The translations under genes were made by a program, and so were the position numbers. Positions 44,646 to 53,326 of a stretch of 64,000 bases of DNA are shown here, one piece after another; position 1 is the stretch's first letter; the number at the start of each line of letters is the position of its first letter. The notes below the pieces were generated by a model. It saw only the letters and a program-made list of their open reading frames with translations. It was not told the DNA's origin and made no database searches. Source of the DNA: Dawidia cretensis (GTDB taxonomy: Bacteria > Bacteroidota > Bacteroidia > Cytophagales > Cyclobacteriaceae); the NCBI RefSeq assembly GCF_018598175.1, contig NZ_JAHESE010000014.1:1-64000 (forward strand), in the 5' to 3' direction.

Positions 44646-45674
44646 ATGAAGGAGAAAATTTTAGTGACCGGTGGTACCGGGTATATCGGCTCGCATACGG
44701 CGGTCGAATTGATTCACTCAGGGTATGAAGTCGTTATCATCGACGATCTTTCCAATTCACAGCAGGAGGTGCTGGACGGCATCGAAAAGATCACCGGCAC
44801 GCGGCCGGTCTTTGCCCAATTCGACCTGTGCGACGAGGCGGCGTTAGCGGCCTTCCTCGGGCAGCACCGCGACATCAAGGCCATCATTCATTTTGCGGCC
44901 AGCAAGGCCGTAGGCGAGTCGGTGCAAAAGCCGCTGCTGTATTATAAGAACAATATTCTGTCACTGATCTTGCTGCTGGAAGCGATGCAGCGACACGATA
45001 TTCCCAATATAGTTTTCTCGTCGTCCTGTACGGTATATGGTCAACCGGACACGCTACCGGTAACCGAGGCCACGCCGTTCAAACCGGCGGAGTCGCCGTA
45101 TGGCAACACCAAACAGATCGGTGAAGAGATTCTGCGGGACAACTGCCGGGCTGTGCCTGCCACGCAAGCCATTTCGCTGCGGTATTTCAACCCGGTGGGC
45201 GCGCACGCTTCGGCCCTGATCGGCGAGCTGCCGCAAGGTGTACCGGGGAACCTGGTGCCTTTCATTACGCAGACCGCTGCGGGCATCCGCCAGCAGTTGC
45301 TGGTGTTTGGCAAGGATTACGACACGCCTGACGGGTCGGCCATGCGCGATTACATCCACGTGGTGGACCTGGCCAAGGCGCACGTCATTGCCGTGCAGCG
45401 TTTGCTGAAAGGCCAGCAGAAGAGCAATTACGAGTTCTTCAACCTGGGCACCGGCAAGGGGCTGACGGTGTTGGAGATCATCGAGGTCTTTGAGCGTGTG
45501 AACAATCTTAAGCTTAACTATAAGGTCGTCGACCGTCGTCCGGGCGACATCGAAAAGATCTATGCCGACACGACGCTGGCCAACGAAGCGCTGCAATGGC
45601 GTACGGAGCTGGGCGTGGAAGAGATGATGCGGTCTGCCTGGCAGTGGCAGCAGCGTATTTTGAAGCATGCATAA
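44646..45674 (+). CDS. galE: UDP-glucose 4-epimerase
   Basis: 342 residues from ATG 44646. Short-chain-dehydrogenase fold: NAD loop GGTGYIGSH, catalytic S/T in SSSCTVYG, and Y-x3-K in SPYGNTKQIGEE. Converts UDP-galactose to UDP-glucose and supplies either sugar for surface polymers. Between galK and galT (9 bases to galT). Confidence 0.95.
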   Translation: MKEKILVTGGTGYIGSHTAVELIHSGYEVVIIDDLSNSQQEVLDGIEKITGTRPVFAQFDLCDEAALAAFLGQHRDIKAIIHFAASKAVGESVQKPLLYYKNNILSLILLLEAMQRHDIPNIVFSSSCTVYGQPDTLPVTEATPFKPAESPYGNTKQIGEEILRDNCRAVPATQAISLRYFNPVGAHASALIGELPQGVPGNLVPFITQTAAGIRQQLLVFGKDYDTPDGSAMRDYIHVVDLAKAHVIAVQRLLKGQQKSNYEFFNLGTGKGLTVLEIIEVFERVNNLKLNYKVVDRRPGDIEKIYADTTLANEALQWRTELGVEEMMRSAWQWQQRILKHA

Positions 45675-45683
45675 CGAGGTTTC

Positions 45684-46757
45684 ATGGATAACAGGTTCGA
45701 TTTAACAGAACATTCGCACAGAAGGTATAACCCTCTTACAGGAGAGTGGGTGCAGGTATCGCCGCACCGCTCTAAACGCCCGTGGCAAGGACAGGTAGAA
45801 AAAACAGGAGCGGATCATCGCCCGGCGTTTGACGCGACGTGTTACCTCTGTCCCGGCAATGTGCGTGCGAATGGTGAAGTAAATCCAACCTATACCGCTA
45901 CCTATAGTTTTACAAACGACTTTGCTGCGTTGGTGAGTGATGTACCGCAGGGTGAATTCCAGGACGGTGATTTGCTGCTGGCGCGCAGCGAAGCCGGGAT
46001 CTGCCGCGTGATCTGTTTTTCGCCGCGTCACGACCTGACGATTGCCGAGATGGATACCGACGGCATTCGCCGGGTGGTGGACCTGTGGGTGGACGAGTAC
46101 ACGCAACTGAGCTGCCAGGAGAACATCCGCTACATTCAGATTTTCGAGAACAAGGGCACGGTGATGGGCTGTTCCAACCCGCACCCGCACGGGCAGATCT
46201 GGGCGCAGGAGTCTATTCCCGTGGAGCCGGGCAAAAAGCAGCAACACCAGGAAGCGTATTACCAGCGCAAAGGCACAACGTTACTGTCGGACTACTGGCA
46301 GCTGGAGGTAAAACGTGCCGAGCGGATTATTTTTGAGAACGAGCACTTTGTGGCGCTGGTACCCTTCTGGGCGGTGTGGCCGTTTGAGACGATGATCATT
46401 CCCAAGCGGGCGATGGCCCGGATTACCGATATGACGGATGCCGAGCGTCAGGCTTTTGCGGATGCATACCGGCGTTTGGCTACGCGGTATGACAATCTGT
46501 TTGAAGTATCCTTCCCGTACTCGGCCGGTATTCACCAAGCGCCGAGCGACGGTACGCCGCATTCGGCCTGGCACTGGCACATGGTGTTCTACCCGCCGCT
46601 GCTACGGTCGGCCACAGTCAAGAAATTTATGGTGGGCTACGAGATGCTGGCCAACCCTCAACGCGATATTACACCCGAGTTCAGCGCCGCCCGTCTGCGC
46701 GACCTGCCGGAAACGCACTACAAGCAGACTTTATTATCTGAATCATCAAACCCCTGA
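45684..46757 (+). CDS. galT: Galactose-1-phosphate uridylyltransferase
   Basis: 357 residues. Zinc-binding CYLCPGN near 51-57 and the nucleophile loop [10 protein letters not shown], where H169 should carry UMP; the second HIT half has [13 protein letters not shown]. Exchanges UMP between UDP-glucose and galactose-1-phosphate. Starts 9 bases after galE and ends 3 bases before galM. Confidence 0.96.
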   Translation: MDNRFDLTEHSHRRYNPLTGEWVQVSPHRSKRPWQGQVEKTGADHRPAFDATCYLCPGNVRANGEVNPTYTATYSFTNDFAALVSDVPQGEFQDGDLLLARSEAGICRVICFSPRHDLTIAEMDTDGIRRVVDLWVDEYTQLSCQENIRYIQIFENKGTVMGCSNPHPHGQIWAQESIPVEPGKKQQHQEAYYQRKGTTLLSDYWQLEVKRAERIIFENEHFVALVPFWAVWPFETMIIPKRAMARITDMTDAERQAFADAYRRLATRYDNLFEVSFPYSAGIHQAPSDGTPHSAWHWHMVFYPPLLRSATVKKFMVGYEMLANPQRDITPEFSAARLRDLPETHYKQTLLSESSNP

Positions 46758-46760
46758 TCT

Positions 46761-47927
46761 ATGCGTACGCTAACAGTTTATACCTTATTGATCTGCATTA
46801 TGATGTCACAAGCCTGTAAAAAGAACGAGGAAAAGATCCCCGCGGCTGCCGATACCACGGCCGTGGCTGCCAGCGCCGTCGCCAAGGTGGCATACGGAAC
46901 GCTTCCCGACGGCCATGCCGTGGAAGAGTATACCCTCAAGAACAAGAATGGTGTGGAGCTGAAGGTGATCAACTATGGCGGTATCGTTACCTCGTTGAAG
47001 GTGCCTGATAAGCGCGGCGTTTTCGAGGATGTGGTATTGGGCTTCGACTCGCTGAAAGGCTACCTGGGTGGGTCACCCTATTTCGGCGCCATCGTGGGCC
47101 GGTATGGCAACCGCATTGCCAAGGGCAAGTTTACGCTCGACGGTCAGACGTATACGCTCGCGCAAAACAACAACGGCCAGCACTTGCACGGCGGCTTGAA
47201 GGGATTTGATAAAGTATTCTGGCAGATCTCGGAAGTGTCTTCCAGCGAAGGCGCGTCGTTGAAGCTGAATTATACCAGCCAGGACATGGAAGAAGGTTAT
47301 CCCGGCACACTGCAGGCTGAGGTTGTATATACCCTGACCGATAACAACGAATTTAAGATTGCCTATACAGCCACGACCGACAAGAAGACGGTGGTGAACC
47401 TGACGCAGCATACGTATTTCAACCTGACCGGCAATGCGAAGCGTGACATTCTAGATCACCAGGTGATGCTGCACGCGGATAAGTTTGTGCCAGTAGACAA
47501 GGTACTGATTCCTACCGGCAAGCTGAAGGATGTAACGGGTACGCCTTTTGACTTCCGTACGGCGACGGCGGTTGGCCAGCGCGTGAATGATAAGGACGAG
47601 CAATTGATTTTGGGTGGTGGTTACGACCATGCGTGGGTGTTGTCGCCGGCGGACAGCGGGAAGGCTGTAGCGTCGGTATACGAGCCGACCAGCGGTCGTT
47701 TCCTGGAGGTATATACTACGGAGCCGGCGATTCAGTTTTACTGTGGTAACTTTTTGGACGGTACTGTAGTGGGTAAGCAGGGGAATGCGTATCCGAAGCG
47801 CTTTGGGCTTTGCCTGGAGACCGAGCATTACCCGGATTCTCCGAATCAGCCGTCGTTTCCGACGGTGGTGCTGAATCCTGGGGAGACATACTCGACACAG
47901 ACGACGTATAAGTTTTCGACAAAATAG
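46761..47927 (+). CDS. galM: Aldose 1-epimerase (galactose mutarotase), lipoprotein
   Basis: 388 residues. Interconverts alpha and beta anomers of galactose before GalK. Leader ends in SQAC with cysteine 19, so the enzyme is exported and lipid-anchored, unlike the cytosolic GalM of E. coli. Catalytic histidines lie in NNGQHLHGGLKGFDKVFW and LTQHTYFNLTG; catalytic glutamate in LCLETEHYPD. Three bases after galT. Followed by repeat copy 4 and a terminator. Confidence 0.94.
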   Translation: MRTLTVYTLLICIMMSQACKKNEEKIPAAADTTAVAASAVAKVAYGTLPDGHAVEEYTLKNKNGVELKVINYGGIVTSLKVPDKRGVFEDVVLGFDSLKGYLGGSPYFGAIVGRYGNRIAKGKFTLDGQTYTLAQNNNGQHLHGGLKGFDKVFWQISEVSSSEGASLKLNYTSQDMEEGYPGTLQAEVVYTLTDNNEFKIAYTATTDKKTVVNLTQHTYFNLTGNAKRDILDHQVMLHADKFVPVDKVLIPTGKLKDVTGTPFDFRTATAVGQRVNDKDEQLILGGGYDHAWVLSPADSGKAVASVYEPTSGRFLEVYTTEPAIQFYCGNFLDGTVVGKQGNAYPKRFGLCLETEHYPDSPNQPSFPTVVLNPGETYSTQTTYKFSTK

Positions 47928-47941
47928 ACCATGGAGCCGAC

Positions 47942-48008
47942 GCCAGTCTGAAGACTGGCACCATGGTAGGCACAAGTCTCCGCCCGAGACGGGCTAAGAC
48001 TTGCGCCA
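47942..48008. repeat. Intergenic double-hairpin repeat, copy 4 (variant)
   Basis: First hairpin GCCAGTCTGAAGACTGGC (47942-47959) is identical to copy 2. The second hairpin keeps the CAAGTC/GACTTG arms (47969-47979 with 47997-48007, one mismatch) but has a different top (GCCCG-AGA-CGGGC). Starts 15 bases after the galM stop and leads directly into a terminator. Confidence 0.75.
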
Positions 48009-48009
48009 G

Positions 48010-48034
48010 AAGGCAGTCGACGACTGCCTTTTTG
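48010..48034 (+). terminator. Rho-independent terminator after galM
   Basis: Nine-base perfect stem (AAGGCAGTC and GACTGCCTT, 48010-48018 and 48022-48030) with a 3-base loop, followed by TTTG and further T runs. Confidence 0.8.
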
Positions 48035-48175
48035 TTGACTTTTTGTCAAAATGACCATAAGCTTTCGGGGGAGTGGCTTGCCTTTTTGGAAAAAGAAATT
48101 CATTTTTATCGATTGAACGAACGTATTCGGTGATAAGACCCTAACACCCATTTGCCTATAACCCTAAACCTAATC

Positions 48176-49903
48176 ATGGAAGAACAGCAACCCGTTGACT
48201 ATGTAGCAAGCCTCAAGAACATTGACTATATAGTTTTCCTTATCTACTTCGTCATTGTGGCCGGATATGGCTATTGGATCTACCACCGGAAAAAGCGTCA
48301 ACAAACTGACTCGAAGGATTTCTTCCTGGCAGAGGGCTCGCTGACCTGGTGGGCGATCGGTGCATCGCTTATCGCCTCCAACATTTCGGCCGAGCAGTTT
48401 ATCGGTATGTCGGGGTCGGGTTTTAAAATGGGATTGGCCATTGCCACCTACGAATGGATGGCGGCCGCTACGTTGATCATCGTCGCGGTGTTCTTTATCC
48501 CGGTATACCTGAAGAACAAGATCTATACCATGCCGCAGTTCCTTAGCCAACGGTATAATGGTACCGTGGCCATGATCATGGCGGTGTTCTGGTTGCTGCT
48601 CTATATTGTCGTAAACCTCATGTCGATCTTATACCTCGGTGCGATCGCGATCAGTGGCATCTCGGGGCTTAACATCTACTTCTGTATCCTGCTGCTGGCG
48701 ATCTTCTCGATTGTGATCACGCTGGGCGGTATGAAGGTGATCGGGTATACCGATGTAATCCAGGTGTTCTTCCTGGTGCTCGGTGGTTTGATGGCGACGT
48801 ATATCGCCTTGAACCTGGTGGCGGAGAAATCCGGCCAGACCGGCGTCCTCAACGGCTTCTCGCTGCTGACCTCACAAGCGGGTGATCACTTCCAGATGAT
48901 CTTTAAGCGCGACAATCCCAATTACATGGACTTACCGGGGCTTACGGTACTGATCGGCGGCATGTGGATTACCAACCTGAATTACTGGGGCTGTAACCAA
49001 TATATTACGCAACGTGCCCTGGGCGCCGACTTGAAGACAGCGCGCAGTGGTATTTTGTTTGCCGCTTTCCTAAAGCTGTTGATGCCGGTAATCGTTGTTC
49101 TGCCCGGTATCGCGGCGTATGTATTGCATCAAAAGGGTATGTTCCAGACGGAGATGCTCGACTCGAAAGGTATTCTGGATGTAAACAAGGCGTATCCGTC
49201 GCTGCTCAACCTGCTGCCTGACGGCATGAAGGGCGTAGCCTTCGCGGCGCTGACCGCGGCGATCGTGGCTTCGCTGGCCGGTAAGGCCAACAGTATCGGT
49301 ACAATCTTTACGCTGGACATCTATAATAAAGCATTCGATAAGAATGCCAGCGAGAAGAAACTTGTAAACGTTGGTAAGTTGGCGGTGATCATCTCTATGT
49401 TCCTGGCGGTTGTGCTGTCGTTGATAATCGGCGAGAAGCTGATGGGCGAAGGCAAGCAGGGCTTCCAGTACATTCAGGAGTATACGGGCTTTGTGTCGCC
49501 GGGTATCTTTGCCATGTTCTTGTTGGGCTTCTTCTGGAAGAAGACGACATCCAACGCGGCGCTGTTCGCCACGGTCGGAGGCTTTGTATTGTCGGTGTTC
49601 TTTAAGCTCCTCCCGAAATTTGCCGACCTGACGTTCCTGTCTGGCTTCGGTTTCTCGGGCCCAGTCCTCGATAAGGAAGCGAACAAGATCTTTTATGAGA
49701 TCCCGTTCCTCGACCGGATGGGGTTTGTGTTCCTGATCTGCGTGTTGGGTATGGTTATCATTACCAAATACGAGAACGCCAAGGGCATCCAGCCGAAAGG
49801 CCTGGAGATCGACAGAAGTATGTTTAAGACGAATACTTCGTTTACCGTCGGTGCTGTGCTGGTGTGTGGCATTCTTGTCGCCCTGTACACGGTATTCTGG
49901 TAG
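48176..49903 (+). CDS. Sodium/solute symporter, probable Na+/galactose (SGLT-type)
   Basis: 575 residues from ATG 48176; the TTG at 48152 adds 8 residues. About 14 membrane helices. The SSS family is shown by DFFLAEGSLTWWAIGASLIASNISAEQFIGMSGSGF, LGGMKVIGYTDVIQV and WGCNQYITQRALGA. This form resembles vSGLT, which transports galactose, and its place directly after the gal operon supports that substrate. It has its own 270-base leader after the galM terminator. A large inverted-repeat terminator follows the stop. Confidence 0.93.
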   Translation: MEEQQPVDYVASLKNIDYIVFLIYFVIVAGYGYWIYHRKKRQQTDSKDFFLAEGSLTWWAIGASLIASNISAEQFIGMSGSGFKMGLAIATYEWMAAATLIIVAVFFIPVYLKNKIYTMPQFLSQRYNGTVAMIMAVFWLLLYIVVNLMSILYLGAIAISGISGLNIYFCILLLAIFSIVITLGGMKVIGYTDVIQVFFLVLGGLMATYIALNLVAEKSGQTGVLNGFSLLTSQAGDHFQMIFKRDNPNYMDLPGLTVLIGGMWITNLNYWGCNQYITQRALGADLKTARSGILFAAFLKLLMPVIVVLPGIAAYVLHQKGMFQTEMLDSKGILDVNKAYPSLLNLLPDGMKGVAFAALTAAIVASLAGKANSIGTIFTLDIYNKAFDKNASEKKLVNVGKLAVIISMFLAVVLSLIIGEKLMGEGKQGFQYIQEYTGFVSPGIFAMFLLGFFWKKTTSNAALFATVGGFVLSVFFKLLPKFADLTFLSGFGFSGPVLDKEANKIFYEIPFLDRMGFVFLICVLGMVIITKYENAKGIQPKGLEIDRSMFKTNTSFTVGAVLVCGILVALYTVFW

Positions 49904-49943
49904 GGGAATCCGTGTGAGTGTGAGTTGCGCTCATGTTTTTTTA

Positions 49944-50000
49944 GCGATAAGGGCCCTCTTTCGTGCTAACTGGACGAAAGGGGGCCTTCCTTTTTATCGC
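49944..50000 (+). terminator. Terminator hairpin after the symporter
   Basis: Arms AAGGGCCCTCTTTCGT (49949-49964) and ACGAAAGGGGGCCTT (49974-49988) pair with one bulge and few mismatches, followed by CCTTTTTATCG. Outer GCGATAA and TTATCGC at 49944 and 49994 add to the stem. Strong for the plus strand; may also work for the other strand. Confidence 0.7.
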
Positions 50001-50029
50001 CTTGTCGAAACCCTGAGCGGTTCCTGTCG

Positions 50030-50037
50030 TATCTTTG
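50030..50037 (+). promoter_or_regulatory. -7 promoter box of the WYL regulator
   Basis: TATCTTTG, exact TAnnTTTG, 15 bases before ATG 50053; a CTTG at 50001 is farther than usual. Confidence 0.4.
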
Positions 50038-50052
50038 GTGTAACTCCACCCT

Positions 50053-51045
50053 ATGAACCGCATTGATCGCCTTACCGCCATTCTCATCCAGTTGCAAACT
50101 AAACGCGTTGTCAAAGCCGAGGAGATTGCCGACAGGTTCGAGATCAGCCTGCGCACCGTCTATCGCGATGTAAAGGCGCTGATGGAAGCCGGCGTGCCCG
50201 TGGGGTCTGAAGCGGGCAAGGGATATTTTATTGTCGACGGCTATCACCTGCCGCCCGTGATGTTTACCCAGGAGGAGGCCAGCGCCATGCTCATGGCCTC
50301 GAAACTGGTGGAGCAGATGACGGACAAGTCCGTTCAACGCACGTTCGAGTCGGCGCTGATGAAGATCAAGTCGGTGTTGCACGACAACCAGAAGGATCAC
50401 CTGGAGAACCTCCAATCGTATATTAAAGTATTTCGCTATGCGCCCACCCGCGAGCCGGAGTTTCCCGACTCCTATCTGACGGAAATACAGGCGGCTATTG
50501 TCAATAAACGTGCGCTGAAGATCAACTACTGTAGCAACCAAAATGGCGAGATCACCGAGCGTATCCTGGAGCCTATCGGGCTGTTTTATTATAGCCAGGC
50601 GTGGCACCTTATTGGCTGGTGCCGCCTGCGTAACGGCTACCGCGACTTCCGCACGGATCGCATCAAACACATGACCGTCACGAACGACTCCTTCGACGGT
50701 CGTAACCTGCTAAGCTTACAGGAGTATTTACACAGCCTGACGGAAGCCAACGAGGAAGTACAACAAGTGCGCCTGCTGCTTCCCAAACCACTGTCGGGCT
50801 ACATGGTCAGCGCCAAACACTATTACGGATATGTTTCGGAGGAGGATCTCGATACCCATGTGCGCATGACGTTCATCGCCAGCAACATGCGGCAGTTTTG
50901 CAGAGGTGTGTTGATGATGGGGGATAAGGTCGAGATCGAATCGCCGGAGGAGGCTAAAGTAGTCATACAGGAAGTGCTCGAAGAGTTGAACGTGCACTAC
51001 CGTGTCGAGCGTCGTGTGGAGGCCGGGGAATCAGAGCGAGTGTGA
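50053..51045 (+). CDS. YafY-type transcriptional regulator with WYL domain
   Basis: 330 residues. N-terminal HTH_11 (1-58: AEEIADRFEISLRTVYRDVKALMEAGVPV), a central WYL domain (about 140-205: ALKINYCSNQNGEITERILEPIGLFYYSQAWHLIGWCRLRNGYRDF) and a C-terminal WCX region. WYL proteins sense nucleic-acid-like or other ligands and often control DNA-damage or defence genes; no such target is nearby. Short leader, 16 bases after a -7 box. Convergent to the next gene, 9 bases apart. Confidence 0.94.
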   Translation: MNRIDRLTAILIQLQTKRVVKAEEIADRFEISLRTVYRDVKALMEAGVPVGSEAGKGYFIVDGYHLPPVMFTQEEASAMLMASKLVEQMTDKSVQRTFESALMKIKSVLHDNQKDHLENLQSYIKVFRYAPTREPEFPDSYLTEIQAAIVNKRALKINYCSNQNGEITERILEPIGLFYYSQAWHLIGWCRLRNGYRDFRTDRIKHMTVTNDSFDGRNLLSLQEYLHSLTEANEEVQQVRLLLPKPLSGYMVSAKHYYGYVSEEDLDTHVRMTFIASNMRQFCRGVLMMGDKVEIESPEEAKVVIQEVLEELNVHYRVERRVEAGESERV

Positions 51046-51054
51046 GTGTGAAGT

Positions 51055-51594
51055 TTAATTCGGTGTCCACTGGATGCCCCGGATGTCGGGGTGATAGAAG
51101 GCCGAGCCTTTGTCGACTGTCAGTACGCGGTAGCGTCCGCCGATGCGTTGCGAGTTTTTGTGAAGCAGCATCATAGGCAGGCCGACGGCGGTCATAATTA
51201 TCGACGCGCGTGCTACGTTTTTGTCAATGTTTGCGTCGTTGTGCTGGACAACGGTTTCATTGACCTGATCGAGTACAAAATAGGCCACGGCGCCCGTGAC
51301 CAGGAAGCCGCCGACGAGGTTGAGCAAGTTGCGTTGTTTGAAATAGATGCGGTCGATCTTGTGATAGGGCACGATCTCCTGGTGGATCATGACGGCGGTG
51401 TCAAACAGGTTGTTGACATAGCTGGTGTGTACGGTGCGGCTGCCTTTGAGGCGGTATACAATCTCATCGCCGGGGTAGAGGCGAAGCCTTACTTTTTGAT
51501 TCTTTAGCAGCACCAGTTGTTTCTGGGCATGACAGGCAGGTGCGGCGGCGCCGGTGAGCAGACAGATCAGGAATAGCCAGTAGAATCGTCTCAC
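51055..51594 (-). CDS. Exported hypothetical protein with one membrane helix
   Basis: 179 residues from GTG 51594, chosen because it gives a signal peptide (RRFYWLFLICLLTGAAAPACHAQ); the frame is open upstream to 51678 without likeness to protein. The mature part begins with QLVLLKNQKVRLRLYPGDEIVYRLKGSRTVHTSYV, a short beta-rich domain that other Bacteroidota exported proteins share, and has hydrophobic stretches near 112-127 and 147-160. No named family. A TATCTTTA box at 51627-51620 (minus) may be its promoter. Confidence 0.6.
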   Translation of the reverse strand: MRRFYWLFLICLLTGAAAPACHAQKQLVLLKNQKVRLRLYPGDEIVYRLKGSRTVHTSYVNNLFDTAVMIHQEIVPYHKIDRIYFKQRNLLNLVGGFLVTGAVAYFVLDQVNETVVQHNDANIDKNVARASIIMTAVGLPMMLLHKNSQRIGGRYRVLTVDKGSAFYHPDIRGIQWTPN

Positions 51595-51823
51595 GTGTAT
51601 ACGATTTTGATGTGGTGGGTAAAGATACTGGATTAAGATGCGCACATGCGCGAAAAAGTTGAAATGGTAATCGGGCAATCTTCGACCGTTGGGTCGATTC
51701 CAGGAAACGTTAGCGGCATGCGCTTGCGCACGGAAATCCTCTCCGTTGTGCTAATAACATACATCAGCAGCCTTCGTTTGCGATCTCCTGGTATTATTGC
51801 ACAATATCTGACCCACGATAACA

Positions 51824-53314
51824 TTGAGTTCTATTCGTACTGTTGTTTGTGCTATCTTTTTGGGTAGCCTTTTCGTATGCCAAGCCGTTTATGGGCAATT
51901 CATACCGTATTCGCAATACCATAACGCGCCACTGCTGACCAACCCGGCAGCACCGGCGCTAACCGACTATACACAAGTCACGCTGCACTATCGCAGGTCA
52001 CGCGTGGCCAATTACGACATACCGTCTGTTTCGTTTATGACGCCGTTCTACCGCCAGTCCAATGGAATGCGTTACGGCGGCATCGGCGCGAATATCATTA
52101 GCCAGCAGGCAGGCCCCAACGGGCTATACAAGGTCACGGGAGCCACGGGCACCTTCGCCTATACCATTCACCTGAGTAAAACACATCATATCGGCGCCGG
52201 TATTGGCGGTGGCATTATCAATAAACGTATCGATGCGTCGGGCATCACGACGGATAGCCAGTATAACCTTGGCGCCTACGACCCGTCGCTCGGCAACGGT
52301 GAGAACATACGGTCCAACTCCGTCACCAGGCCTGTCATTAACGCAGGATTTAACTGGGTACTCACCGGAGCCGACGATCTGCAGAAAGCGTCGCTGGGTG
52401 TAGCGGCCTATTCTATGAATAAGCCGTCGTACGATCTGCTGGAAGACGCTGCAGCCGACCATACAACCTATGTGGTCAGCGGTGAGGTAGCGTTGCCGGC
52501 CAGTGACCGCGTAACGCTCATTCCCACCTTCCGGTATACATATCAAGGCGCATCGCTGGCCAATGTCGGCGCCCGCATCAGTTATGTGCCCGGCGCCCCC
52601 GACAAAGAGCTGAGCGCCGGCCTGTGGTACAAGACTACAAAGGCACTGGTAGTCGGTGCGCAATACAACTACAAAGCTTACATCATCGGCGCCTCCATGG
52701 ACTTTTCCATCGCTTCCAACCTGGATGCGAATATCAACAACGCTGTCGAGATTGTGCTGGGTTGGCGCATGAATCGCAAAGAGCGATTGAAGTCGCGCGG
52801 GGCATTCTCTTCTGCCGCGAAAACGCCGGTGGCCCCGGGACACGAGCCGGATTCCGCGCAGTCGTCCACGCCGCCGGCTCCTACACAGAAGGCGGATACC
52901 GTACAGTCTTCTACGCCGGTTGCCCCGCAGGCTCCTGAGCAGGTTCAGCCGACGCCAGAAGCCGAAAAACCTCAACCGCCGGTGCCGTCTGCTATTGCGT
53001 TTGAGCCGGGCAGCAACAAAGTGCCTGCGCAAAGTCAGGCAGCGCTTGAAGATCTGGCTACCCTATTAAAGGATCATCCGGAATATACATTGAAGATCAT
53101 TGGGCATAGCGCTGCCCTGGGAGAACGACCGGTCAGGGAAAGAGTTTCCTACGAGCGTGCTCAGGCGGTAGCAAAAATCCTGATCGAAAAAGGAGTGCCA
53201 GAGCGGCAGCTTGAATTGATCGGCATGGGCGATAGACAGCCTATCGCCTCTAACGCGACCGACGCCGGTCGCCAAAAGAATCGCCGGGTTGAATTTGAAT
53301 GGATTAAGAAGTAA
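51824..53314 (+). CDS. PorP/SprF-family outer-membrane protein fused to OmpA peptidoglycan-binding domain
   Basis: 496 residues from TTG 51824; an in-frame stop at 51809 and no ATG nearby make TTG the best start. Signal peptide (AIFLGSLFVCQAVYGQF). PorP/SprF barrel (about 25-315: YSQYHNAPLLTNPAAPALTDY; GIGANIISQQAGPNG), a P/Q/T-rich linker (about 330-385) and a C-terminal OmpA domain (about 385-496: IAFEPGSNKVPAQSQAALEDLATLL, then RVSYERAQAVAKILIEKGV and GRQKNRRVEFEW). PorP/SprF proteins help type IX secretion of CHU_C-tailed cargo; the next gene, 12 bases on, encodes one. The OmpA addition would tie the complex to the cell wall. Confidence 0.9.
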   Translation: MSSIRTVVCAIFLGSLFVCQAVYGQFIPYSQYHNAPLLTNPAAPALTDYTQVTLHYRRSRVANYDIPSVSFMTPFYRQSNGMRYGGIGANIISQQAGPNGLYKVTGATGTFAYTIHLSKTHHIGAGIGGGIINKRIDASGITTDSQYNLGAYDPSLGNGENIRSNSVTRPVINAGFNWVLTGADDLQKASLGVAAYSMNKPSYDLLEDAAADHTTYVVSGEVALPASDRVTLIPTFRYTYQGASLANVGARISYVPGAPDKELSAGLWYKTTKALVVGAQYNYKAYIIGASMDFSIASNLDANINNAVEIVLGWRMNRKERLKSRGAFSSAAKTPVAPGHEPDSAQSSTPPAPTQKADTVQSSTPVAPQAPEQVQPTPEAEKPQPPVPSAIAFEPGSNKVPAQSQAALEDLATLLKDHPEYTLKIIGHSAALGERPVRERVSYERAQAVAKILIEKGVPERQLELIGMGDRQPIASNATDAGRQKNRRVEFEWIKK

Positions 53315-53326
53315 CAGGATATACAG

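Noticed and set aside
51646-51867. 73-codon plus frame upstream of the PorP/SprF gene
   Set aside because: Overlaps the well-supported TTG-start gene in another frame; no motif.
52124-53032. 302-codon minus-strand frame opposite the PorP/SprF gene
   Set aside because: Shadow; arginine-rich and without domain features.
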